Below are positions 35,467 through 43,123 of a stretch of DNA of 64,000 bases, piece by piece. The notes under the pieces were generated by a model. The model did no database searches. It was not told the origin of the DNA and saw only the letters and a program-made list of their open reading frames with translations. Positions within the stretch are counted from its first letter, which is position 1. Every line of letters begins with the position of its first letter. Source of the DNA: Cumulibacter soli (lineage in GTDB: Bacteria; Actinomycetota; Actinomycetes; Mycobacteriales; Antricoccaceae); contig NZ_SMSG01000003.1 in assembly GCF_004382795.1 (NCBI RefSeq), positions 496,001 through 560,000 of the forward strand. Direction: 5' to 3'. Position numbers and translations under genes: made by a program.

Positions 35467-36378
35467 ATGATTACCGCAGAGCATCTCACGAAACGATACG
35501 GTCACGTCACGGCCGTGGACGACGTCAGTTTTCAGTGCGAGCCCGGCACCATTACCGGATTCCTCGGGCCGAACGGCGCTGGAAAGTCCACCGCGCTACG
35601 CATGCTCACCGGGCTGAGTTCACCCACGTCCGGCCGGGCAACGATTGGCGGATCACAGTACGCCGACCTGCCCAACCCCGGTCGGTTGGTCGGGGTCATG
35701 CTGGACGCCGCTGCTCAGCATCCCGGGCGGACCGGATTGGAAACCCTCAGCCTCGCCGCCCGCGTGATGGGCCTGCCGCGGCGCAGAGCGACAGAAATGC
35801 TCGAGCAGGTCGATATCGCCGACGCTGCACGTCGCCGCGTCGGGACCTATTCGCTCGGGATGCGCCAGCGGCTGGGAATTGCAAGCGCACTACTCGGGTA
35901 CCCACAGATGCTGATCTTGGACGAGCCGGCCAACGGCATGGACCCCGCGGGCATCCGGTGGATGCGCAGCCTGCTGCGAGACTTCGCCGGACGGGGCGGC
36001 ACGGTGTTGCTGTCGAGCCATCTGCTCGGCGAAATCCAGGCAACGGCCGACCACCTCGTCGTCATCGAACACGGTCGGGTCGTCGCCCAAGGTGCGCTGC
36101 AGGAACTGTTACATCACCGCGGGACCGTCGCCCGCGGGACGGATCCCGATGGCCTTAACCGCGCAATGCGCAGCCAGGGCCTATCCATCGAACGCACCGA
36201 CGACGGTGCGTTCTTGATCGACGCGACTCCCGAGCAGGTTGGGCGGGTCGCAGCGTCGGCCGGACAGATCCTCATCGAACTACGAGAAAACGAAGCAGCC
36301 GGGCTCGAAGAAATCTTCTTCGAACTGACCGGCCACGCGACCACCGGTATAGGAGCCAGCAATGACAACCATGTCTGA
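35467..36378 (+). CDS. ABC exporter ATP-binding protein (DrrA/CcmA-like)
   Basis: 303 residues. Walker A GPNGAGKST (34-42), Q-loop near VGVMLDAAAQHPGRTG, signature YSLGMRQRLGIA, Walker B MLILDEPANGMDPAG and the switch His in LLSSHLLGEIQ. C-terminal extension of 80 residues as in drug or lantibiotic exporter ATPases. The 3' end overlaps the permease gene by 17 bp. Divergent from the two-component system. Confidence 0.93.
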   Translation: MITAEHLTKRYGHVTAVDDVSFQCEPGTITGFLGPNGAGKSTALRMLTGLSSPTSGRATIGGSQYADLPNPGRLVGVMLDAAAQHPGRTGLETLSLAARVMGLPRRRATEMLEQVDIADAARRRVGTYSLGMRQRLGIASALLGYPQMLILDEPANGMDPAGIRWMRSLLRDFAGRGGTVLLSSHLLGEIQATADHLVVIEHGRVVAQGALQELLHHRGTVARGTDPDGLNRAMRSQGLSIERTDDGAFLIDATPEQVGRVAASAGQILIELRENEAAGLEEIFFELTGHATTGIGASNDNHV

Positions 36379-37138
36379 ACAATCAATAACTCAATCGACC
36401 CCACCGATCGCACCGCCATCGGGCACGACCCTGCTCAATGTTGAGTTCCGCAAGATGGTGGACACCCGAGCCGGGCGGGCGCTGCTCATTTGCGTGGTCG
36501 GCCTCGCGCTGGCGATCGCGATCGGGCAAGGATTCGTCGAACGCGACGGCGAGCTGGTGATGTCCGACTTCATCCAGGGCCCCATCCAGGCGTCCGGCAT
36601 GATCGCGCCGGTGATCGCGCTGATGGCGATGACCGGCGAATTTACCCAGCGGACCGCCCTCACCACGTTTACGTTGACGCCGCGCCGCGTGCGCGTCATC
36701 GCAGCGAAGTTCATTGCAGCGATGACCCTGACCATGGGTGCGATCGCCGCTGCTCTCGTCGCAGCGATGTCGACCGCCCTCGTGATCGGCGCTGCTTCCG
36801 GGGAGTCGATCAACTCCGACGGTCTCGAACAGACGCTTCGCGGCACCGTCGTCGTGTGTCTGCTGATGGCGGTGATGGGCTCGGCTGTGGGTGCATTGGT
36901 CGCGCAGACTGCGATCGCCGTGGCGGTGCTGCTCGCAGCGCCGGCGATGTTGAGCATTCTCGGTTCAGCGGTGCTGCGGGATGGCGCGGCGTGGTTTGAC
37001 GTGCTGCAGGCGTTCGAAAGGATCTCGAGCTCAGATCCGCTACACGACTGGTATCAGTCGCTGACCGCAATCACCCTGTGGGTCCTGATACCCGCAGGCG
37101 TCGGAATCTTGCGGCTACTGCGACGAGAAATCAAGTAG
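36362..37138 (+). CDS. ABC-2 type permease subunit
   Basis: 258 residues, ATG with AGGAG six bases upstream inside the end of the ATPase gene. Six hydrophobic helices: ALLICVVGLALAIAIGQGF, then the ABC-2 conserved stretch MTGEFTQRTALTTFTLTPRR with the family TxxTFxxTPRR motif, and four further helices. Forms a half-transporter with the ATPase. Probably exports a toxic peptide or lipid; the substrate is unknown. Confidence 0.9.
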   Translation: MTTMSEQSITQSTPPIAPPSGTTLLNVEFRKMVDTRAGRALLICVVGLALAIAIGQGFVERDGELVMSDFIQGPIQASGMIAPVIALMAMTGEFTQRTALTTFTLTPRRVRVIAAKFIAAMTLTMGAIAAALVAAMSTALVIGAASGESINSDGLEQTLRGTVVVCLLMAVMGSAVGALVAQTAIAVAVLLAAPAMLSILGSAVLRDGAAWFDVLQAFERISSSDPLHDWYQSLTAITLWVLIPAGVGILRLLRREIK

Positions 37139-37302
37139 TCAGTCGTGGGAGCCCAGATAGCGGCCGTCGGCGTAATTCGTGGTACTTCGTGCACTGCACC
37201 GGACACCTCGAATCCCCTAATCTGACCGATTCAACTACCTAACGTTGCCCAGCATCCATCGCGGGGCTAACTCTGCGGCACCGAGGGGGCTATTTTGGAT
37301 GT

Positions 37303-38034
37303 ATGCCTAACGATCCGCGCGCCGATGGCTTCGCTCGCCCGATGCAGATCGACAACGATACCGCCGTCACCCGGTACGCCGAGGGGGATTCGAGTCGTGG
37401 GGTCACGGTCGTCATTCCCCCGCCGAGCATCGTCAACGACGGCCCAGGCCGGCGCGTCGCACACACCGAACCTTCACCACCGCGACCGGCGATGTCCGGG
37501 GGCAGCATTCCCCCGATCGTCCCGGAGACTCCTTACACGCGGACGGTGCAGACAGTTCGCGCACTGTGGCTACTCAGCTTTGCGTTCGGCACGGCCGCCG
37601 CGCTGTTCGCCGCGTTCTCGGCGAAGGGACGCCTCACGGCGCTGCGTGAGTACATCCCGACGCTGCGCAGCGGCTACGACGAGGCCACTATCAGCACGGC
37701 CGCGTCGATCCTGTTCTGGTCAGTCACGGCCATGTGCGTGGCGCTCATTGTCGTGCAGGCGCTCGTGCTCGTTCGACTGCTGCGCGGGCGATTCCGGCCA
37801 CGTTGGTGGCTTCTGGTGCTCGTCGCCGCACAGTGCGTACTGGTAGTGCTGGTGCACCGACTAGTGGCGGTCGATCGAGACGGCCTGCTCATCACCTTAT
37901 TGGCACTCGCGCAACTCACGATCGCACTCATCGCAGCCATCGGGGGCGTCTGCCCCGGAACCAAGAGGTGGCTAGTTACCCGACGCGAGACGGAGGACGC
38001 CGCGCGCAGCGGACGGATGCGCCTCGATCAGTAA
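37303..38034 (+). CDS. Hypothetical membrane protein with four helices
   Basis: 243 residues. A Pro-rich cytoplasmic N-terminal 80 residues (VIPPPSIVNDGPGRR, PSPPRPAMSGG) precedes four hydrophobic segments near 86-106, 134-156, 168-188 and 195-215 (ALWLLSFAFGTAAALFAAF; AASILFWSVTAMCVALIVVQ; WLLVLVAAQCVLVVLVHRLV; LITLLALAQLTIALIAAIGG), then an Arg-rich tail. No family recognised. Its last 63 bp overlap the 3' end of the convergent iniC-like gene, so the two transcripts are complementary there. Confidence 0.72.
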   Translation: MPNDPRADGFARPMQIDNDTAVTRYAEGDSSRGVTVVIPPPSIVNDGPGRRVAHTEPSPPRPAMSGGSIPPIVPETPYTRTVQTVRALWLLSFAFGTAAALFAAFSAKGRLTALREYIPTLRSGYDEATISTAASILFWSVTAMCVALIVVQALVLVRLLRGRFRPRWWLLVLVAAQCVLVVLVHRLVAVDRDGLLITLLALAQLTIALIAAIGGVCPGTKRWLVTRRETEDAARSGRMRLDQ

Positions 38035-39486
38035 TTCCTCCGCGCTGCGGCACACGGTCTCGCTGATGTCTTGCTGCAGGCCGCGCTGTATCTCGGCATT
38101 CGCGGACGCACGCCATCGACGCACGCCATTTCGGGCTTTCTCGGCCAACGCCGCTGCGTCCGCGCCGTCGGGCGTCCGCAGCCGCGCGGCTGCGCTCGTG
38201 CCATAGCCACCCAGCAGCCGTTGCGCCTGTCCCACAGTCTCGGAGTCCCAGTCAATGTCGGGGCTAGAGCCGCTCAGTCTCGCCAGTGACGACAACTCTC
38301 GCAATCCGTGCGCGGCAGTTTCGAGCCGATCCACTTCGCCGAGCAATCGAGAACTCGCTAACACCTCGGGCCGCGCGGCCGCGATACCGGTGACCGCTCG
38401 CCACACCGAACGGGCGCGGAGCAGGTCTGCCCGCTCAACGAAGTGCCGACCGATGGCCGTCTGAAGATCACCAAGCCCGCTTTGTGAAGACAACAGCGGC
38501 GCAAGTTCGGCCACTCGCATCGTGTCGTTGCCCCGAATCATTGACGTGGCTACGCGAATGCCATGTACGCCGAACCGCTCCAGTACGCCCGCGCGCGACT
38601 GCGGCGTACTAGTCAACGTTGATGTCGGGCGCACGAACCGATCACCCGAGACCAGCATTCGGTCGCGTTCTGCGCGATCGAGTTCGGCCAATTCACGGAT
38701 AGTTTGTAGGTCCTCCTCGCGCAGTGTGCGGGCCCCCTGTGCGAGCAGGCCGGCCACCGGGAACACCCCTAGAACTGTGCCAAACAGCGCTGGGTCGCTG
38801 CGTACGCGAGTCGCGATCTCTTGCGCGGTCAACATCGCGTCGATGCGACCGGCGCCCGTTTCATCAGCGCGAGACAGAACGGCAATCGTATTGATCGTCG
38901 CCGCGATCGAGTTATCGCTCGGCGCCAGTTGCTGTAGGAATCGAACATCGGTCTCATGTAGCCGCCGGGTCAGGTATACGACGGCATCGGCTTCCGCTGC
39001 GGCGTCGCTCTGCGCGAGCGCGGTACTGGTCCGCATCGACACTTCCCCGGATAGCGACCCGATTCCGGGTGTGTCCACCAGCGTCATCGTCCGCAGGATC
39101 TCAGCCGGCCATCGAACGAGGATCCGACGCGCCTGCGCTGCATCGCCGAGTGAAAGGTCAAGTTGACCGTCGACAGTGCGTACCGGCAGAGTCACCACGT
39201 CGCCGTTGGCGAGTTCTGCGGTTACTCGAGGTTCGTGCCCGAAACGATAGATCGTCAAGGCGCGGGTACATTCGCCGGCTTCGGCGGGCGCAAGCCGCTC
39301 GCCGAGGATCGCATTGAGCAGGGTCGACTTACCAGCCTTCACCATTCCTGCGAACGCGATCCGTACCGGTTCGGTCAGCCGGTTACGTACCCGATGCAGG
39401 TGAGCCACACAACTTGGTTCATCCGAATAGGAGTCCACAGCGAGCTGAAGTAGGCGGTGTGTCTCGGCGACGATCTCAGCAGCCAT
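37972..39486 (-). CDS. iniC: Dynamin-like GTPase, IniC-like
   Basis: 504 residues. A bacterial dynamin-like protein: P-loop GMVKAGKS (47-54), switch Thr in GECTRALT near 74, G3 DTPGIGS (138-144), G4 LSRADE, followed by a largely helical half. No clear membrane paddle, unlike its partner. M. tuberculosis IniC has about 493 residues, so length agrees. Start: the ATG shares a base with the iniA stop (TGATG) and has GGAGGG seven bases upstream; a GTG one codon earlier is possible. Last gene of the ini-like operon. Tandem dynamin-like proteins usually work as a pair on membranes. Confidence 0.86.
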   Translation of the reverse strand: MAAEIVAETHRLLQLAVDSYSDEPSCVAHLHRVRNRLTEPVRIAFAGMVKAGKSTLLNAILGERLAPAEAGECTRALTIYRFGHEPRVTAELANGDVVTLPVRTVDGQLDLSLGDAAQARRILVRWPAEILRTMTLVDTPGIGSLSGEVSMRTSTALAQSDAAAEADAVVYLTRRLHETDVRFLQQLAPSDNSIAATINTIAVLSRADETGAGRIDAMLTAQEIATRVRSDPALFGTVLGVFPVAGLLAQGARTLREEDLQTIRELAELDRAERDRMLVSGDRFVRPTSTLTSTPQSRAGVLERFGVHGIRVATSMIRGNDTMRVAELAPLLSSQSGLGDLQTAIGRHFVERADLLRARSVWRAVTGIAAARPEVLASSRLLGEVDRLETAAHGLRELSSLARLSGSSPDIDWDSETVGQAQRLLGGYGTSAAARLRTPDGADAAALAEKARNGVRRWRASANAEIQRGLQQDISETVCRSAEELLIEAHPSAARGVLRLASGN

Positions 39487-41321
39487 CACAGTCCCTCCAG
39501 GGCAACCGGTACGGGCACATCACCGCTCGGCCGTACGGCGTCCGCCGCGCGCGCGAGCCAGTCGACTTGCGCCAGCTCCCTGTCGATTTGCTTGATCCTG
39601 TCATCGGAAGCTTCCCGGGCGACTTGCGCTGCTCGCCGCGCGGCGGTGGTCGCGTCCTGAAGGGTGCGGTGGTATTCCTCCGCGATCGCGGTGAAATGAT
39701 CGCGCGTCGCGCGCTGCACTAGTCGGATGCGGTCCTTCAACTGCTTACCGACCTGGAACAGGACGTCATCGATCTGCTTGCGGACAAGCATCTTCGCCTC
39801 GATCTGCCGCCGATTCAATCTGCTGCGCCGATCTTCGACGTAGGCCTTGCCGCCGAGCACGACACCCGCCGCCAGCGAAATCGGATTGATCAGAGATAAG
39901 CCCATCAGTCCCGTCACCAGGCCAACCATCAGGATGCCGGTGTACGAACCGCGCATACTGACGAAAACCTTCTGGAACATCGATAGCCTTCCGGGATCAA
40001 TCTCCGCCATATCTCCGATGGCGCCCAGCACGCCGTCCGTCTCCCCCACCCGCATCTGCGGAATCGCCGATGCGTCGTCCTCAAAGTGCCGATTCACTCG
40101 CTCCGCCAGCCAGGCTGAGCGCTCATTGGTCCAGATAAAGGTGTCGGTGATCGCCGCGGCCACTTCGTTCTCTAACCATTCGGCCATGTCGCGCCACACG
40201 GGTCCGGGGTCACCAGCATCGATGGCCTCTTCGGCGTCCGACTGGACCCGCCGCAGTCGATCACGCAGGTCATAGTCGAGGTCAGCGACTATATCGGCGA
40301 TGCCGTCATTCAACGTGACCTGCCACAGCGACGCGTTCTTGCGTAACTCGGCGGTTCGCTCAAGCGCACTGTCCAGCCCAGCGACGATCTCGGGGGTCGA
40401 GTCGGGATCAGTGAGCGCCTCACGTTCGGTGGTCAGACTCAGGCGTAGTTGGCTGGCCACGATCTGCAAGTCCTGAGCTACTCCCCGCCGCAGCAACTTG
40501 ATTGAGTTGGCTTGTACGTCACTCTTTAAGAAATGGACAAGCGCAGGGAAGCCAGACTCTTGTTCGAGCTCGTTATCGCGCACCCGCCACGCCTCGATGC
40601 GAACGTGAGATGACACCGCGATGATCGGGATCGACTGGAGACCGACGCGATCGAGGTGCTGACGGTTGAGATGCTCGATCGTGCGCCATTGCGGCGATAG
40701 ATCGGTTTTGGTCAGCAGTACAGCGATGTTCGGGCACACCCGCATCGTCGTCCGCAAGAACTGTAGTTCCGGTTCGGTGAATTCCTGAGTGGCGTCGGTC
40801 GTGAATAGCAAAGAGTGAGCGGTGGCGAGCACGCTGAGTGTCGCCAAGGTCGCCACGGAGGTAGTGCCACCCGCACCCGGCGCATCTACCAGCTCCAACC
40901 CATCCTTGAGCAGCGCGCTGGGAAGCGACACCTCGACCCCGGTCAGGCCGAGCCGGTTGCCCGGGTTCCCCCGTTCAGATACGGCGTCCGCGACCGCGCC
41001 CAACTCGAGCGGAGTACGCACCGGCGCATCCTCGGCCGATCGGCGCCCTGGAGGGCTGATAGCAACCGCACCCGGTTGCTCGCCGTACCGCACGGTAGTC
41101 GGAACACTCGTCGCTATGTCGTCATCGATGGGGCACACCGGAGCGCCAACCAGAGCGTTGACCAGCTGGCTCTTTCCTTGCTTGAACTCGCCAACAACCA
41201 TCACGCGTACGGCGCTTTCGCTGAGGCGTATACGTGCGTGCGACAGTCGCTCGACGAAATCAGTGCGCTCGTTGCGTTGCGCGGCGTCGATCCCGCGCAC
41301 GAGTATCTCGTCCAGTTCCAT
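39486..41321 (-). CDS. iniA: Dynamin-like GTPase with membrane segment, IniA-like
   Basis: 611 residues. GTPase domain: P-loop GEFKQGKS (44-51), switch region ATSVPTTVRYG (70-80), G3 DAPGAGG (146-152), G4 LLTKTDLS near 200. After helical neck sequences comes a hydrophobic stretch around 450-485 (TGILMVGLVTGLMGLSLINP, then ISLAAGVVLGGKAYVEDRRS) that fits the lipid-contact loop of IniA. Mycobacterial IniA (about 640 residues) is a GTP-driven membrane-remodelling protein linked to tolerance of cell-wall drugs. Ribosome site AAGG precedes the ATG. A hairpin region separates it from iniB. Confidence 0.88.
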   Translation of the reverse strand: MELDEILVRGIDAAQRNERTDFVERLSHARIRLSESAVRVMVVGEFKQGKSQLVNALVGAPVCPIDDDIATSVPTTVRYGEQPGAVAISPPGRRSAEDAPVRTPLELGAVADAVSERGNPGNRLGLTGVEVSLPSALLKDGLELVDAPGAGGTTSVATLATLSVLATAHSLLFTTDATQEFTEPELQFLRTTMRVCPNIAVLLTKTDLSPQWRTIEHLNRQHLDRVGLQSIPIIAVSSHVRIEAWRVRDNELEQESGFPALVHFLKSDVQANSIKLLRRGVAQDLQIVASQLRLSLTTEREALTDPDSTPEIVAGLDSALERTAELRKNASLWQVTLNDGIADIVADLDYDLRDRLRRVQSDAEEAIDAGDPGPVWRDMAEWLENEVAAAITDTFIWTNERSAWLAERVNRHFEDDASAIPQMRVGETDGVLGAIGDMAEIDPGRLSMFQKVFVSMRGSYTGILMVGLVTGLMGLSLINPISLAAGVVLGGKAYVEDRRSRLNRRQIEAKMLVRKQIDDVLFQVGKQLKDRIRLVQRATRDHFTAIAEEYHRTLQDATTAARRAAQVAREASDDRIKQIDRELAQVDWLARAADAVRPSGDVPVPVALEGL

Positions 41322-41347
41322 GTCGCCTACCTTCGATATCCCCGAAC

Positions 41348-41412
41348 GCCCGGAACGGCGCTTAGGCCGTTCCGGGCAGTCGGTGCATGTGCGACGTCGC
41401 CTAAGGGCGACG
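41348..41412 (-). terminator. Two tandem hairpins between iniB and iniA
   Basis: First, 41395-41412: CGTCGCC-TAAG-GGCGACG, eight bases past the iniB stop. Second, 41348-41377: 12-bp perfect arms (GCCCGGAACGGC and its complement) around a six-base loop. Neither has a U-tract. They may cause partial termination, or mark a processing site that protects iniB mRNA, giving more IniB than the two GTPases. Confidence 0.7.
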
Positions 41413-41419
41413 CGCGTCG

Positions 41420-42892
41420 TTACAGAACCCCGAGATCGAGCTCTGCTTCGTTGTCGTTCAGGTTGTTGCTGAGGACGTCGTTCTCGTTGAAGTTGTCCTC
41501 GATGTTGGTGTTGCCCGTGTTGTTGTCACTGAGCACATCGTTGCCGCTGAGGACATCGTTCCCGCTGAAGTTGTCCTCGATGTTGACGTTGTCGGTGAAG
41601 GAGTCCTCGATGTCGATCGACGAGTCGTTCCCGCTGTTGTTACCGGAATCCTCGATGTCGACCTCGATGTCGTTCCCGCTGCCGTTACCAGAATCCGAGA
41701 TGTCGTTCCCGCTGTTGTTGCCGGAGTCCTCGATGTCGACATCGGTGTTACCGATCTCGCTGTCCTCGATCTCGATCTCAGTGGAGTTGTCGTTCCCACT
41801 GCCGTTACCGGAATCAACGATGTTTCCGTTGCCGTTACCGGAATCCTCGATCTCGATATCGGTGTTGCCCGAATCAACGACGTTTCCGTTTCCGCTGCCG
41901 TTGCCGTTACCCGAGTCCTCGATGTCAACATCGACATCCGTGTTGCCCGAATCAACGACGTTTCCGTTTCCGCTGCCGTTGCCGTTACCGGAATCCTCGA
42001 TCTCGATATCGGTGTTGCCCGAATCAACGACGTTTCCGTTCCCGTTACCCGAGTCATCGACATCAACGATGGTGTTTCCGTTGCCGCTGCCGTTACCGTT
42101 ACCCGAGTCATCGATATCCACCGAGTTGTCGGTGTTACCGATCTGGCTGTCCTCGATCTCGATGTCGTCGATCGACACATTCGTCGAGTTGTCGGTGTTG
42201 GTGCTGCCGACGTTATCCAGCGAGACGTCGCCGACCTCGACGTTCGTCGAGTTGTCGTTGCCCGAATCGGAGATCGTGGTCGTGGTCGTGGTCGACGTCG
42301 ATCCGACATTCGACACGTCGCGGCCGGCCGCAATAGCGCCGTCGCCGGAGGCAACAACCGCGTCATTGTCGAAGAACTGGGTGACCGGGCCATCCGCCCA
42401 GATGTTCTGGTTGACGGACTGGTCGGTGATCGTGTCGCGATCGTCTACGTAGGAGTAGTTGTTCACGATCGTGCGGATCTGTTCGATGACCGACACGTCG
42501 CCGCCGTAGCCGCCACCGTCTCCACCATTGCCGCCGTTACCGCCATTGCCACCATTGCCGCCGTCACCACCGTTACCGCCATTGCCACCGTTACCGCCAT
42601 TGCCACCGGGCACGTAGCCGCCGTTGGCGCCACCGGAGATCACATTGACATCGCCGGAGTTGGTGCTGTTGCCGCCGGTGAAGTAGTTGTTGCCTCCCGC
42701 CGACGGTGCGACGCACACCTGCGGGGCGTCGAGTACGACGGGGATCGCCGACTGGACCTGCGCCGCCGATGCATCCGAGAGGCCGGCGTCGGCTAGTGAT
42801 CCTTCGGGATCAGCGGTGAACTGCTGCGCAGCTGCCGGGTCCTTCAACAGGTTCAGCAAGAACTCGATGAGGGCTGAGGTTGAGAATGCCAT
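41420..42892 (-). CDS. iniB: IniB-like protein: IniB N-terminal domain plus long Asn/Gly/Asp repeat region
   Basis: 490 residues from the ATG with AGGAG six bases upstream. Residues 1-60 match the IniB N-terminal domain (LIEFLLNLLKDPAAAQQFTA, DPEGSLADAGLSDASAAQVQ). Residues 96-131 are Gly-Gly-Asn/Asp triplets, 160-195 a conserved linker (QNIWADGPVTQFFDNDAVV, ASGDGAIAAGRDV), and 205-490 an acidic low-complexity tail of DSGNGN, IEIEDS and NDVLS repeats. No signal peptide or membrane helix. The only cysteine is Cys60. M. tuberculosis IniB is similar in size (about 479) and Gly-rich. Function unknown; upstream of both dynamin-like genes. Confidence 0.85.
   Translation of the reverse strand: MAFSTSALIEFLLNLLKDPAAAQQFTADPEGSLADAGLSDASAAQVQSAIPVVLDAPQVCVAPSAGGNNYFTGGNSTNSGDVNVISGGANGGYVPGGNGGNGGNGGNGGDGGNGGNGGNGGNGGDGGGYGGDVSVIEQIRTIVNNYSYVDDRDTITDQSVNQNIWADGPVTQFFDNDAVVASGDGAIAAGRDVSNVGSTSTTTTTTISDSGNDNSTNVEVGDVSLDNVGSTNTDNSTNVSIDDIEIEDSQIGNTDNSVDIDDSGNGNGSGNGNTIVDVDDSGNGNGNVVDSGNTDIEIEDSGNGNGSGNGNVVDSGNTDVDVDIEDSGNGNGSGNGNVVDSGNTDIEIEDSGNGNGNIVDSGNGSGNDNSTEIEIEDSEIGNTDVDIEDSGNNSGNDISDSGNGSGNDIEVDIEDSGNNSGNDSSIDIEDSFTDNVNIEDNFSGNDVLSGNDVLSDNNTGNTNIEDNFNENDVLSNNLNDNEAELDLGVL
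41813..42031. repeat. Near-identical 60-78 bp tandem repeats in iniB
   Basis: Residues 288-360 are three repeats of the unit VVDSGNT-(D/V-rich acid)-EDSGNGNGSGNGN, of 24, 26 and 20 residues. The DNA repeats are nearly identical, so copy number is prone to change by slippage. Confidence 0.8.
42500..42607. repeat. 9-bp (Gly-Gly-Asn/Asp) codon repeat tract in iniB
   Basis: About twelve consecutive triplets coding Gly-Gly-Asn or Gly-Gly-Asp (residues 96-131). The encoded segment resembles PE_PGRS-type Gly repeats in composition only. Confidence 0.85.
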
Positions 42893-43123
42893 GATCGCTC
42901 CTATAGTCATTCGGCCGCGTCGGCCAAACTGCTTCACCGGTTCCATGCAATCTTTCGGGTGCCCTGTCGCACCACAGCCACGGCTCCGGATTCGGATATC
43001 TACATGCAATCGATTCACTCGCGACAGCGCATCGGGTGCGATCCCGAATCCCGTCGCTGGCCACTAGGGGGTTTTCGCCCCTATATTGGGGATTGCGGCA
43101 TAGCACCAGGTCAGCGGACACTT
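42893..43123 (-). promoter_or_regulatory. Probable iniB promoter region
   Basis: 231 bp between the LuxR-ATPase stop and the iniB start without a gene. Three G or C blocks alternate at 43067-43071 (GGGGG), 43078-43081 (CCCC) and 43088-43091 (GGGG), so two mutually exclusive hairpins are possible. CATGCAATC occurs twice (42944-42952 and 43003-43011). GGGGAT at 43088-43093 resembles a MalT-type half site, which would suit the neighbouring regulator; this is weak. Confidence 0.45.

Noticed and set aside
40815-42452. A 545-codon plus-strand open frame across the iniB gene
   Set aside because: It is antisense to the iniB repeats; its Ser/Leu/Pro-rich periodic translation merely mirrors the GGN/DSGN codons.
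42500-42607. Repeats resembling a CRISPR array
   Set aside because: They are contiguous Gly-Gly-Asn codons without spacers, inside iniB.
41420-42892. IniB-like protein as a PE_PGRS or collagen protein
   Set aside because: The Gly-Gly-Asn tract is similar only in composition; there is no PE domain or Gly-X-Pro pattern, and the N-terminus fits IniB.
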